A stretch of DNA of 64,000 nucleotides from Trichobilharzia szidati (GCA_944472155.2 OX235279.1:50007564-50071563), one strand, 5' to 3'; positions 10,488 to 22,313 are shown, counted from the stretch's first letter. The notes: generated by a model not told the origin, from the sequence alone. Made by a program: numbers and translations.

Positions 10488-12109
10488 TGCATGACGTTGA
10501 AAGAACTTCGTATTTGAATATATATGATTGCGTCGCAGTGCTTTCCAGAACCACTTTAGATACTGATGATTAGCGAGGCAATCCTCGAAAACACCAAACT
10601 TCGCTTTTCACACAGCAAGCTTGACAGAGTACCGCAGAAAATCACTGAGTTCCATGATTGTCGAAGGGTCCTTGCTACGTTTCAATTCATGTATAATCCC
10701 TATCCAGGCATTAATGCAGTAGTAGCGCAAATTAGTAGCACAGAGAATGAAGGGGATTCAGTAATGTAACAACGTTCTAGAGAAAAAGTGGAGGAGAATT
10801 CCAGAGCATATGAGGAAAGTAAAGTGACTGGTACAACATGAAGAGGTTAATTCAAACTCACTGGTCTCATCTTTCTGTTAGTCACCGGTTGAATATTGCT
10901 CAGTGTGTAGACATTATCCAACAAATGAATTCTGGATTTGTTACACTTCCCCTATGATTCATGTGAAAGATCCTAGTTGAAGAGCAATAAACAGTCTTTA
11001 ATATTGTTGCCACTCTTCACCAATCAAGGTAAATGAATGATGGAGTAGAAGATAATTCTAACTGTTCTACCTCAACGTTCATGTCATCAGAGTTCCCTGA
11101 CTAAGCATTTTGTTACGTGCGTGACACGTAGCCCTGAATTCTACAATACACACACACCTAAGTCTCATGTTATCACAATGGATATCTTACTACACGAAGT
11201 CATTCTCCTGGCGAAGTCTTTACTATAGTCACTTCGGTCGATATCGAATGCTTTGTGAAGGATATAACTAAATGAGAGGAACATGGACGAATACGATGCT
11301 TTATATACTGACTTCAACATGAAACCACATTCCACCCAGAGATTCTGTGAAATTATTTCACCGTGTGTTAGATAATTCGACAGTGCAATAGCAGGAGAGG
11401 TGACTCAACCAGTTGCATATATTCACATCGATGCAATCAGAAGTGGGTTTCATAATCCGGATAGGAATTTGGTGAATTAATATTAAAATCCCATGTGGCG
11501 TTGTGTTTGCATGAGAATAGTTAGTAATAGTAATTTATATTCTGTCAACAGGTACCAGTCATGAGAAAAACAAGTCAGTTTTTCCGGCCATATATATGGC
11601 TGATAAGAACGCAAAAGATTTGTATTACAAAGGAAATACTTATTATTATTATTATTATCATCGAATGACACATCTGAATCACAGAGATGATCACAATCGA
11701 TTATTTACAGATATGTACTCAACACATTTGAAAAGACTAGAAATTTTCAATGTTCAGGCAAGTATTAAAGTTGATATCTCGGTATGTAAATTGAAACCAT
11801 TATATCGGAGAGATGAAAATTCATCCCAGTTGTTTTAGCTTTATAGCAATCACCTAGCTCTCTGGAAATACAACAGATACGATAAACTTGTGACAGTAAT
11901 CTGCTTTAATAATTCATTTTAAAGGAAATTGTATACGGGATTAGAGTTTCCTATATTGTATACACACGGTTTGATGATGTGGTTTCCACCCACCCCTTCC
12001 AGCGAAATCTTGCTTCTGCTTCTCATTATTATCATTATTCATTTTATTTTGGAAGTTTTCCATATAGTCGCTATCATTATTACTGATATTATCATCAATA
12101 AAATTATTC

Positions 12110-13176
12110 CATAGGGTTCCGAGTGGGACAAACGCCTTCAACAACACATCGCCATTTCACCCTGTCCTCTGAAATCCTCCTTAGCTGGGTCCACGTCTCC
12201 CCACAAGCTCTCATCTCCTCGTCATTCGATCTTCTCCATATCTAACCCAGGCGACCAGCTCACTGTCCCTCACTCTTGAATCTGGTTTGTGATCTCATTC
12301 AACAGTTTCCTCAGCGCTTGTTCGATCCATATCTATATCCTTTGGCATATTTGTTGAGATGTGGAATCTCGGGAACTCTACCACCAGAGTTATACATTTT
12401 GGTAGCCCTTTCTTCCCGGCCATCTGATCTTCAGTATGGATCGAATCGGGTCACTGTTGATAAAAGTCTTCAGGTTGTTTGAAGTGCTATACGTGACGCG
12501 CCCACTCTCTGGACCATATAGAAGAACTGACCCAATACCAGTGCTGGAAATACGAGTCTTGTTTTTCATTCTGAGTACATTCGATTCCTACATTGACTTC
12601 AGTTTAACTAATTAATAAAGGTCTGTTTCGCTTTTGTGGTCCTGACTCTAATATTCTTATCCATCCCACCTGTGGTTGAACAGTTGCAGTCCAGATAAAT
12701 AAGTGAGAGGGTTGACCTTCAAACTTCTGTCGTCGACAGTGATTGTAGTGTCTCTTATTGCTGTTGTTGCTTTCCTCCTTCATCTGTGTCTTTTCCATAT
12801 TCACTTGAAGTCCCATCTGCGCTGCTGCTCCTTGTGTCAGTTGGCTGGTTTCTGCCTATACATCTTCGAGTTTGTGCGACACTGTACACGAGTCATCGGC
12901 GAAGTCGAGATCTTCTGAAGTCTTCTTGTGGGCTGAAGGTATACCTGTGTTTTCGCTCCCCACACACGGTATCCAGCATGATCCAGTCCACCACAATCAG
13001 GAGTATCACCGGTGGTAGTATGCAACCCTGTCTTACTTCTGTCCACACCCCAAAGGCTTTACTGAGGTGAATTTTCCTCTGTGAATCACTCGATATGTGC
13101 TCCCTTCTTATAGCTGTTGAATGAAGTTGATAAATGTTTGCTTTACTCACTTCGTAGTATTGAAGCTGTTTCTGAA
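12110..13176 (-). mobile_element. RTE/SR2-like LINE fragment in left arm
   Basis: The minus-strand frames at 12893-13219 contain an RT block with VRQGC...LIVVDWIM, the RTE motif B/C region. The 3' part runs down to 12110, where a tail-like GGGTTCCGAGTGGGAC matches other RTE 3' ends in the window. Frames are disrupted. The mirrored right-arm copy extends further 5' (14402-15945), so this copy lost its upstream RT at the palindrome junction. Confidence 0.85.
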
Positions 13177-14401
13177 TGGTTCTCTGACTGATATCATTCC
13201 GTGGTCTAAACTGAAACAAATAGAATCCCTACAAACTAATTCTTGTTACCTTTCGTCGTTTTACATTAAATCCTTGTCAGTTTCGTGAAGGTATGCAGAA
13301 ACGACACATTTCACTAACTTTTGTCTCTGTATATTATTTTCATGCGTGCACGCGGTAGCAAACTTTTATATCTCTTATCGTCAAATGTAACTTATGCTTG
13401 ACTTTAACTTCTCTTACCCAGGAGGGACAAAAGACAAAGCAAGATACTGTAACACTCTTCCTACTTTTTTTTTCTTTTATTTGAAGTATATGAGTTTATA
13501 AATACATATAGCAAGACCAAAAGGCACAGTGCTTGGAAAGCCTTATATGCTAAAACACTATAGCAATTTTACAGTCAGATTATCATAATTTCTTAGTGAT
13601 AAAACACTGAATGACAGGTAACAAATACAAAGAGAACAATACCATGCGTTCCTGTGTCTGTATAATTTCTTAGCCATTTCAGTAATAATGTCTTGAAAAA
13701 TGACGTCCGTGTTCATCATTTCGTATCATTTGACCTCTCATTGTTAGGAATTAGTTGCTACTTTTTCAGCGATTATATATAGAACATCATCTGAACCCTT
13801 GAAAACTTATCACGGACTAAAAACTAAGCATGCCATAAATACCACGAAATTTGAGTACAGATTCTAAAAGAAATGTTTATAAGTTCTTCAAGAATGACGT
13901 CCGAAGTATTCATTTGGCTCGATTCTCTGTATCAAAAAGATAGATTAGAAGTGGTGTACTGTCGCCGACACAACATACTTACAGCTATTCCCAAAAGATC
14001 TAAAACTATTATTTATTTCATATTAGTTTGTTTATTAGATATATCACACAGTGAAACAGTATTATTTACTGGATGACGTTTCGATCAAAATTTATTGTTC
14101 ATAATCACATCAATTATAATCACACAAATTCAAAACTTGAGTTATAATATGGAATGACTTACTACCACAGTGCCCGAGTTTTACGCATATATTAATATCA
14201 CTTATTTTGATGAATGAGAGACTCAAACACACATCAACGTCACATTTTAGTGAAAGTTTGGAAAGTTCTAACGACTGAAAAATAAGATTTAGTCAACAGG
14301 CAAGTGGTTTCATATTTCCATATGTGTACTGTTACAATCACTGAAGTAAATATTATCCTTTATTAGACCTTGTTACATCAATAAAAAACACCTAAAATTA
14401 T
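13177..14401. other. palindrome spacer, left part
   Basis: Unique sequence between the two arms. No supported gene. Includes a small repeat shared with other PLE-related sites at 14055-14112. Confidence 0.7.
14055..14112 (+). repeat. short dispersed repeat (PLE-tail type)
   Basis: Core GATGACGTTTCGA followed by an AATTTATTG(T/C)TCATAATCA-type segment. Related copies are at 20957-21008 (minus), 42018-42070 and 45291-45338. The copy near 21.0 kb directly follows PLE GIY-YIG coding remnants, which suggests that it is the 3' tail of a PLE. Confidence 0.65.
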
Positions 14402-15945
14402 TTGTTGACTAAATTAGCGTTACACTTATTATTAGTTGTAAAACCTGGAAGTATTGAGAACGGATTCAGAGACTTCAGCAGGTGTACTCACTCCACTATT
14501 GCAGAGTCTTTGGAAGGAAGGAGAAATACCTACGGATTGGAAGAAAGGCTACCCTGCCAACTACCAACGACGTGTGACTTAAACCTTTGCAAACACTGGC
14601 GCAGAATCATTCTGCCCTCCACGCCAAGCAAAATATTGAATCGCGTCATCCTGATGGAGAGAATAAAATATGATCTGGATGAAAAGCTCCGCCAAAAACA
14701 AGCTGGATTCGGGAAGAACAAATCATGCAAGGATCAAATCGTAATGCTACAAACCACCGTTATCATTGTCATCAGTTTTGTCATCGAACAGAGATTAGAG
14801 TAGAATGACAGTCGGATCTCTGTCTCAATTCCATCGACTTTGAAAAAGCATTCGATAACCTTGACTGTGGAGTAATTCAGAAACAGCTTCAATACTACGA
14901 AGTGAGTAAAGCAAACATTTATCAACTTCATTCAACAGCTATAAGAAGGGAGCACATATCGAGTGATTCACAGAGGAAAATTCACCTCAGTAAAGCCTTT
15001 GGGGTGTGGACAGAAGTAAGACAGGGTTGCATACTATCACCGGTGATACTCCTGATTGTGGTGGACTGGATCATGCTGGATACCGTGTGTGGGGAGCGAA
15101 AACACAGGTATACCTTCAGCCCACAAGAAGACTCCAGAAGATCTCGACTTCGCCGATGACTCGTGTACAGTGTCGCACAAACTCGAAGATGTGTAGGCAG
15201 AAACCAGCAAACTGACACAAGGAGCAGCAGCGCAGATGGGACTTCAAGTGAATATGGAAAAGACACAGATGAAGGAGGAAAGCAACAACAGCAATAAGAG
15301 ACACTACAATCACTGTCGACGACAGAAGTTTGAAGGTCAACCCTCCCACTTATTTATCTGGACTGCAACTGTTCAACCACAGGTGGGATGGATAAGAATA
15401 TTAGAGTCAGGACCACAAAAGCGAAACAGACCTTTATTAATTAGTTAAACTGAAGTCAATGTAGGAATCGAATGTACTCAGAATGAAAAACAAGACTCGT
15501 ATTTCCAGCACTGGTATTGGGTCAGTTCTTCTATATGGTCCAGAGAGTGGGCGCGTCACGTATAGCACTTCAAACAACCTGAAGACTTTTATCAACAGTG
15601 ACCCGATTCGATCCATACTGAAGATCAGATGGCCGGGAAGAAAGGGCTACCAAAATGTATAACTCTGGTGGTAGAGTTCCCGAGATTCCACATCTCAACA
15701 AATATGCCAAAGGATATAGATATGGATCGAACAAGCGCTGAGGAAACTGTTGAATGAGATCACAAACCAGATTCAAGAGTGAGGGACAGTGAGCTGGTCG
15801 CCTGGGTTAGATATGGAGGAGATCGAATGACGAGGAGATGAGAGCTTGTGGGGAGACGTGGAGCCAGCTAAAGAGGATTTCAGAGGACAGGGTGAAATGG
15901 CGATGTGTTGTTGAAGGCGTTTGTCCCACTCGGAACCCTATGGAA
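14402..15945 (+). mobile_element. RTE/SR2-like LINE fragment, spacer into right arm
   Basis: Plus-strand frames give the RTE RT in order. First comes a CKHWRRIILPSTPSKILNRV block (fingers), then QAGFGKNKSCKDQI (motif 2a region). A palm block with FEKAFDNLD-like residues (about 14837-14870) follows, then VRQGCILSPVILLIVVDWIM at 15015-15080. Multiple frameshifts make it a pseudogene. The part from about 14876 onward is the mirrored copy of the left arm. The part before it is present only here. Confidence 0.85.
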
Positions 15946-17809
15946 TAATTTTATTGATGATAATATCAGTAATAATGATAGCGATTATATGGAAAACTTC
16001 GGAAATAAAATGAATAATGATAATAATGAGAAGCAGAAGCAAGATTTCGCTGGAAGGGGTGGGTGGAAACCACATCATCAAACCGTGTGTATACAATATA
16101 GGAAACTCTAATCCCGTATACAATTTCCTTTAAAATGAATTATTAAAGCAGATTACTGTCACAAGTTTATCGTATCTGTTGTATTTCCAGAGAGCTAGGT
16201 GATTGCTATAAAGCTAAAACAACTGGGATGAATTTTCATCTCTCCGATATAATGGTTTCAATTTACATACCGAGATATCAACTTTAATACTTGCCTGAAC
16301 ATTGAAAATTTCTAGTCTTTTCAAATGTGTTGAGTACATATCTGTAAATAATCGATTGTGAGCATCTCTGTGATTCAGATGTGTCATTCGATGATAATAA
16401 TAATAATAATAAGTATTTCCTTTGTAATACAAATCTTTTGCGTTCTTATCAGCCATATATATGGCCGGAAAAACTGACTTGTTTTTCTCATGACTGGTAC
16501 CTGTTGACAGAATATAAATTACTATTACTAACTATTCTCATGCAAACACAACGCCACATGGGATTTTAATATTAATTCACCAAATTCCTATCCGGATTAT
16601 GAAACCCACTTCTGATTGCATCGATGTGAATATATGCAACTGGTTGAGTCACCTCTCCTGCTATTGCACTGTCGAATTATCTAACACACGGTGAAATAAT
16701 TTCACAGAATCTCTGGGTGGAATGTGGTTTCATGTTGAAGTCAGTATATAAAGCATCGTATTCGTCCATGTTCCTCTCATTTAGTTATATCCTTCACAAA
16801 GCATTCGATATCGACCGAAGTGACTATAGTAAAGACTTCGCCAGGAGAATGACTTCGTGTAGTAAGATATCCATTGTGATAACATGAGACTTAGGTGTGT
16901 GTGTATTGTAGAATTCAGGGCTACGTGTCACGCACGTAACAAAATGCTTAGTCAGGGAACTCTGATGACATGAACGTTGAGGTAGAACAGTTAGAATTAT
17001 CTTCTACTCCATCATTCATTTACCTTGATTGGTGAAGAGTGGCAACAATATTAAAGACTGTTTATTGCTCTTCAACTAGGATCTTTCACATGAATCATAG
17101 GGGAAGAGTAACAAATCCAGAATTCATTTGTTGGATAATGTCTACACACTGAGCAATATTCAACCGGTGACTAACAGAAAAATAAGACCAGTGAGTTTAA
17201 ATTAACCTCTTCATGTTGTACCAGTCACTTTACTTTCCTCATATGCTCTGGAATTCTCCTCCACTTTTTCTCTAGAACGTTGTTACATTACTGAATCCCC
17301 TTCATTCTCTGTGCTACTAATTAGCTTCTGGTGTGCCATTCTCTCTGTATATCACAGTTGGCATAAATTTGTTAGTGATAATGACACAAGTGTCTTGCAG
17401 TTCTTCTGACTGCTGACTTCGTCGTCAGAATATCTTTGGAACTTTTAATGAGTGTGATACTAATTTGTTATTATTTATCAAAGGTTTTAGACTTATTGAT
17501 TTACTATTGTTATTATTATTATTATTATCATTGTTATTCGTCGCTTGTATTCCCCTTGGTACATAGGGCTCCAGAAGCACACCTCCATCGTACCCGATTC
17601 TTTGTCATCTTTTTTTCAGCTGTCGCCACCACTCACCACAGACCTTTATCTCCTCTTGGCACGATCATCTCTATTTGACTTATGAGCCCTCGACTTGTCG
17701 CTTCTCATTGGGGTTTCATTTCAGGGCATGACGTGTGGTGTCCATCAATGGTCTCGTCAGAGCATGTCCAAACCACCTACCTCGATTTCCTTCTCCATGT
17801 TTTCTGGGC

Positions 17810-18042
17810 AGTGGCTGTAGTGGTAGAATACTCGCTGATCACATCTCGTGTTGTGCGGATTTCGATGCTTGATCTGTGCACTCGTAAGCCTCGCCTCGCC
17901 TCGCCTCACCCAGTGGATAGCCGACCCGTGATAAAGAGGTAGTTTGGTTTAGGGCTGCAGCCCCAACACTGTAAAAGATGAATACCACTGCTACTGAAAG
18001 TTCAGAGTTCAACCTCGATGCCCTGTATTCCACTCGAAGAGA
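17810..18042 (+). mobile_element. diverged SINE family A copy inside right arm
   Basis: Mirror image of 7490-7722. The head (CTGTAGTGGTAGAATACTCG), GCCTC tandem, middle segment and tail (CCCTGTATTCCACTCG) are in family order. Confidence 0.6.
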
Positions 18043-18353
18043 AAAGGGATAAAATAACTATGCAGAACATCAGATTGTTGGTTATTTTGTTGTCAACCAG
18101 ATTTTGTTGTCGCAGCCTCGTGATTCGTCGTATGGGGGCTGATCTGCAGTGTCGAGTGAAGAGGACAGGTGTTGATGAATGTTTGGAGTCCATTCGACAC
18201 ATATGGAATTTTCTTCAAATGTGTGAATTGTTTCGTTTACTACCGTTAATATCGACTGGACACACAAAATATCTTGAAGTTGTCGATACGCTCATTAGCC
18301 AACGGGTTACAGCAAGACTGCATGTAGTGCTACACAATGGGCGTCATTATTAG
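18018..18353 (+). other. unrecognised 111-aa ORF conserved between palindrome arms
   Basis: An open frame of 111 codons. It starts in the SINE-like tail and is present almost unchanged in the left arm (7179-7514, minus). Its preservation can be explained by the recent duplication of the arm. I see no domain, signal peptide or splice context, and the start lies in a repeat. Probably not a gene. Confidence 0.2.
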
Positions 18354-19655
18354 AGGGAAACATTATTACATTCCATTCAATATATGGTTGAAGTTAAGAA
18401 TCATCATAATTTAGGAGGCGGTTTCAGAGTTTAGTGTTATTGACCTTCAACTGGCTTTTATCTGGTGTCGATCATACCAGTATCAACAAACTGGCAGAAA
18501 CGCTTACATTTCTGTTCTGAACTCCATCATATTCGAGGAGCTTCATTTTACACATTGGAGATGCAGATCTATCAGTTTTGCAGCTAGTGACAAGGTTTAA
18601 GCAACAAAATGTGCATCCAAATATCACGGGTAAAGAAACACTACGGACAACTTTCAGCCAAAATGACATTTGTCAGCTGTGTAATAGAACGAAGAGCTCA
18701 TCGTCGAGAAACTCGCTTATGAAGTTCCAACTAATCGAAGATTCCTCGCGAAAACTACATGAAGGAGTTCACTGACAACTCTCTCATAGTAGATCAATAA
18801 GCTAATGGGCATTCCAGCTATTTAATGGATGCGATCAGTGATAATATCTTCCTCACTGAGATATTAACTGAAGCAAGTGTTCTTCCCATTGCTGATTACG
18901 AACACCGAGAACAAAATGTAATCTCACTTTGTCGAGGCGTCAATAAATCCAATTTGGCCACCAACAGACACAGATACGAATTCGGACTAGTCATTCGATG
19001 GTGCATGTCTTTGATCTCTTATATTCTAACCAATCGCCCTCATCTCATTCCTGTTTGGTTTTTGCTATTGGACTCTAGATATCACCAACTGAAGGACATA
19101 GATACTACTATTATGCAGTTAACTTACCTGAATATTGCAGTTAACTAATATGAAGCTAATTAATCAATCTAACTACTAAATCAGTTAATCGCATTATCCT
19201 AACCAAACTGCTGTGCAACAGATCGGCATCATACGTCAGAGTATCATACCGAAACTAATGTAGTTCTCATGATACAATCCATGGATGTAATCACTCCAGA
19301 AGTGAATGTGGCTAGACAAGGTTATCGTACACTTAGTTTTGAAATACTTGGTTCTCTAGACACTTGTAATATTTCCTTGTAGGAGCCTCCGACTGGTGAC
19401 TGTTTGGTTATAACAAGATGCTTAATGGGAGGTTCTTAAATGGTGTTAGCCTTTCTCACAGTGGAGGAACACTTCGACCATTTGGAATACGAAACACAAT
19501 CATATTGTCAAGTACATCTTTATTTCGTATTCCGAATAACTGGTGATGTATGACTTGATTTTTTCACAGTTAGTTTCTGATATCCTAGGCGTTGAATATA
19601 CTCGGAATCAAATTTCTGATTTCCCGTTCACTTATTTAGATTAACGGGAAGAAAT

Positions 19656-20560
19656 TTTCCAGTCTATTGTGAATCAAACTTCTTCTCCTGTCCATTGACC
19701 CTGACTTGTGTCTTACCGAATGAATGTTCTCTTTTTATGTTGATTTATGGCTAGAATCTGTGTTGATTGCTTATTATTTCTTCAGTTTACCTTTTGTTTC
19801 TAATATGTGGTTGGACAATTCAGCAATATACAAGAAAGTTTGTCAGTTTTGGGACATTTTTTTAATTTTAATCTTATTGTTACTTCAGTGAATATTTGCT
19901 TTCCAGGTTTGCCACCTTTTGACTGCACATCTTTGACAGCAGTGATGATACAATACCTCAAATCTTTCTACTTACCCTTCAGTTAGACGTTGTTATTTAT
20001 ATTTGTAGATCGCAAGGTTGATTGCATTGAAAAATACAAATACTTGCTGAATTTCCTTGCATATTATTTGGGCTACGTAATAGGAAATAGCAAATGTGAA
20101 ACTGGTTACTGGTAGGTATGTTTTCAAAAATGTAAAAGAAAGTTCAATAATAGATTATTCCACTGATTGTGGCTTCATTTACTACATCGGAAAATATAGG
20201 GGAAATATCGATAAAGTGGTCGAAATCGACGACAGAATATTTGAAGTGGTGTATTGGAACTTCGTACAAGCCGTAAATTTACCTGAAGAGGACCGTACTT
20301 CGACTCCTGAGTGTAAAGCGTATGTCCTGATAGATAAATTGACTTTGAGGTTAGAAAAATAACGTCGTGTATCCTTCAGCTGATCTGAAAGATGCTGTAA
20401 AACAGGCAGGAAGAAAATATAGACTGATACCATTGTTTGAAGCTGTAAGAAATTACGTCGTTTCTAACGATCTATTTTTTTGAGACGGCAATGTGTCGAT
20501 GTTCACTGATGGCTACTATTCCACATTGCTGATGAAAAGAGTGCGACGTAGTTCCAAGCT
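19656..20560. other. unassigned sequence with one small ORF
   Basis: Sequence between the outer palindrome edge and PLE debris. Apart from the ORF at 20096-20362 nothing is recognisable. Confidence 0.4.
20096..20362 (+). CDS. hypothetical 88-aa ORF, possible fragment
   Basis: The start codon is not ATG (GTG); no acceptor or promoter context confirms it. The composition is protein-like, with mixed acidic and hydrophobic residues (IGKYRGNIDKVVEIDDRIFE) and no low complexity. I do not recognise it. It could be an orphan exon or the remains of a mobile-element protein, since PLE debris follows within 250 bp. No function is proposed. Confidence 0.25.
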   Translation: MKLVTGRYVFKNVKESSIIDYSTDCGFIYYIGKYRGNIDKVVEIDDRIFEVVYWNFVQAVNLPEEDRTSTPECKAYVLIDKLTLRLEK

Positions 20561-21130
20561 GGACTAATGAGTAACTAAAAACAGAAAGCAGTCAAGTGTA
20601 GGAGCACACAAAAGCGTCATCAGCATATGCAGTACTTTCTTAGCTAAGGTAAGAATGGTTGACCCCGAGAAGATAAGTAATTTAGAAAAAAGCTCAGCAA
20701 CTGCAATGCATGCATTAACACAAAACCACACAATAGGGTGGGAGAGGGTAAAAATTCTAAAAAGTAATCTCGGTAGATGGAGAGAGAGGTTGATTACTGA
20801 ATCCTTGTTCATCGAGTCTACACTCAACATGTGCAATAGGAATGATTCATCACTCATACCCGAAATATGGAAAATACTACTACCAATTAAATCAAGCGAA
20901 AATCAAGTGAAAAACAATGGAACTATATAAATGAATTTAGGAAGTCGTGTGAGTATCTTGATATGATTATGAGCAATAAATTGTGCTCGAAACGTCATCA
21001 GTAAACATTACTGTATAACACTGTGAGACTTTATCAAAACAAATTTTACCCACAATGGAATTAAACTCTACCACAGTGCACAAGTTTTATTCTTATATCA
21101 ATATGCAGTACTTGGCTTATTTTTCACTAG
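20560..21130 (+). mobile_element. PLE 3' fragment: GIY-YIG C-terminus and tail
   Basis: The plus-strand frame 20655-20930 reads NLEKSSATAMHALTQNHTIG, then LITESLFIES and a LIPEIWK end. This is the helical C-terminal part of a PLE GIY-YIG domain (the AVAxHALxxxHxIxW and ESxxI type motifs). The PLE-tail repeat follows on the opposite strand at 20957-21008. A similar but more decayed fragment lies at 61.4-61.8 kb. The 5' part, including the RT, is missing. Confidence 0.75.
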
Positions 21131-21182
21131 CGAGAAATTTTTCACTTTTATATCCCCCAAAAGGAGATAGATTTCAGGAGGA

Positions 21183-21186
21183 TATT
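21183..21186 (+). repeat. 4-bp target-site duplication (left)
   Basis: TATT directly before the 5' LTR. Repeated at 22923-22926 after the 3' LTR. Confidence 0.8.
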
Positions 21187-21473
21187 TGTAGTGACCCGTT
21201 TTATTACTCATAATCGTACTATACTTTCATTGTGTAATTGTACTTTCATTTATTTATTACTCTAAATCTTGCATGTTAACAATTGATACTTTTGTACTCG
21301 CTCGATTTTTGAATTGTTGATTGCTGCAAGAATACACTATCGTATTCCTTCGCAAGTGCCTTTTGAATTACGTTGCGGATGTCGAGTAACCGCAACGTTA
21401 GGTCACAATTATAAACGCGAAGAAATACTAGAAGATACGTGTATTCTAATTCAGTCAAAAAATAGCAGCAACA
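21187..21473 (+). repeat. 5' LTR of compact LTR element
   Basis: 287 bp, starting TGTAGTGACCC and ending GCAGCAACA (TG...CA). It is a direct repeat of 22655-22922. The only differences seen are a 19-bp tandem duplication around 21229-21250 and a G/C substitution (GCTGCAAG versus GCTGCAAC). Such low divergence means a recent insertion or recent conversion. Confidence 0.92.
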
Positions 21474-21476
21474 AAT

Positions 21477-21490
21477 TGGCGAGCCCGACA
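21477..21490 (+). other. primer-binding-site-like motif
   Basis: TGGCGAGCCCGACA begins 4 nt after the 5' LTR. TGG at this position is what a PBS complementary to a tRNA 3' CCA end would show. The tRNA is not identified. Confidence 0.6.
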
Positions 21491-21599
21491 TAGCTGATTG
21501 ATGGACTACATCATTTTGAAGTATACACAGTGGAATAAATCATCTTTGCCGTCGCATTAACTTTTATAACTTCATAACATTTGGATGTATATTTACTGA

Positions 21600-22313
21600 T
21601 ATTTCTGCTAAATGTACCTCCGGACCTGGCGGCACAGCGACTGCTATCCCAGTTCACCCTGATACTCAAGCAGCTGGCTGTTATGCAACACCTCAATTCC
21701 AGTTCTCTGTCCTCAAGCTTCAGCATTGTCTACAGGTGTGCAAACACTCTTACAATGGTCTGCAACTCCATTTACTCAAGCCGGTCCCACAGCTGTTCAA
21801 TTACAACAGTTTACCCAATCACCTCAACAACAACAGATTCAAGCACAAGCTCATCAGTTACAACCAGCTCAACAGCAAGCTTATATCCAACAACATCAGC
21901 AACAAGCAACAATGATGGCAACTGACGTCTCTGTCAGTGGTCAACCTTGTACTGTAACTGCACGCTCCTATGCTACTCCCCAGTTTATCACTCTGGCACC
22001 AGGAGCTCCATTAAAAGTCATGACTGTTGTTCCTAACGGTCAATTGATTCAAACCACTGGTTTACCACAGCTTGTGCCAACTGCTCTTGTTGGAATGTCT
22101 ATCAATCAACCAACTTCTACTCTCCAACCTCAGCGAACATCAATTCAAGTTACTCCTCGACGCCGAGTAACAGCACCCCAGCAACAACAACAACATGCTG
22201 ACGAACGTTCGCTTTCAACCGTATCAGCAGCACCTACTGCTGCACTCTTCTCTGGCACAGCCATCTCTTCTTGTACAATTCCACTTGTACAACCAGCTTT
22301 CATGGAAATAGAG
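21600..22313 (+). pseudogene. captured Q-rich protein-coding fragment inside LTR element
   Basis: Two frames together give a continuous protein-like stretch. 21603-21711 reads GPGGTATAIPVHPDTQAAG and on. From about 21711 the next frame (open from 21663 to a stop at 22379) reads Gln-rich blocks (QSPQQQQIQAQAHQLQ), then ATPQFITLAPGAPLKVMTVV, VTPRRRV and a second Gln run. The frame change near 21711 looks like one lost base in a C run. A splice-donor-like GAG|GTAACT occurs at 22313/22314, after which coding character fades, so the capture seems to include part of an intron. Composition suggests a transcription-factor activation region, but I cannot name the parent gene. Confidence 0.65.

Larger units (their letters stand above)
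8219..10729 (-). mobile_element. Penelope-like element inserted in left palindrome arm
   Basis: A retroelement of about 2.5 kb transcribed on the minus strand. It has an N-terminal region (9951-10487), a reverse transcriptase (9413-9826) and a C-terminal GIY-YIG endonuclease (8701-9177). RT plus GIY-YIG is diagnostic of Penelope-like elements. It is bounded by a 9-bp target duplication, AATTAGTAG. A terminal direct repeat starting TTCATGTATAATCCC lies at 8219-8252 and 10686-10717, as expected for PLE pseudo-LTRs. The mirrored position in the right arm is an empty site with one copy of the target. The reading frame is broken at least between the RT and GIY-YIG parts, so it is probably inactive. 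Confidence 0.95.
5878..13176 (+). repeat. large inverted repeat, left arm
   Basis: This arm is the near-exact reverse complement of about 14876-19655. Paired landmarks are 7179-7514 with 18018-18353, 11483-11671 with 16381-16569, and 12604-12816 with 15236-15448. Outside the PLE the paired coordinates sum to 25532. Inside it they sum to 28052. The difference of 2520 equals the length of the PLE inserted at 8219-10738. Sampled stretches differ by only scattered substitutions. Divergence is clearly higher in the outermost 150-200 bp. The arm includes a SINE-like copy (7490-7720) and an RTE LINE fragment (12110-13176). I recognise no host gene in it. Confidence 0.95.
14876..19655 (-). repeat. 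large inverted repeat, right arm
   Basis: Reverse complement of the left arm, without the PLE. The inner edge is inside an RTE RT: identity is lost upstream of ATTCAGAAACAGC at about 14876, paired with 13176 on the left. The outer edge is near 19655, paired with about 5878. The empty PLE target lies near 17316-17324. Within the arm are the RTE fragment, an AT-rich middle, and the mirrored SINE (17810-18042). Larger ORFs such as 18018-18353 (111 aa) exist in both arms but match no family that I recognise. Confidence 0.95.

Noticed and set aside
10560..10597. CTGATGA, a GAGG/CCTC hairpin, and GAAA in the PLE 5' region, resembling a hammerhead
   Set aside because: It is on the strand opposite to the PLE and has five extra bases before stem II. 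No stem I or III partners were found, so chance is likely.
11941..12147. Overlapping ORFs with Asn/Asp or Ile runs (also mirrored at 15905-16123)
   Set aside because: They arise from AAT/ATT simple sequence read in several frames. They are conserved between arms only because the arms are recent duplicates.
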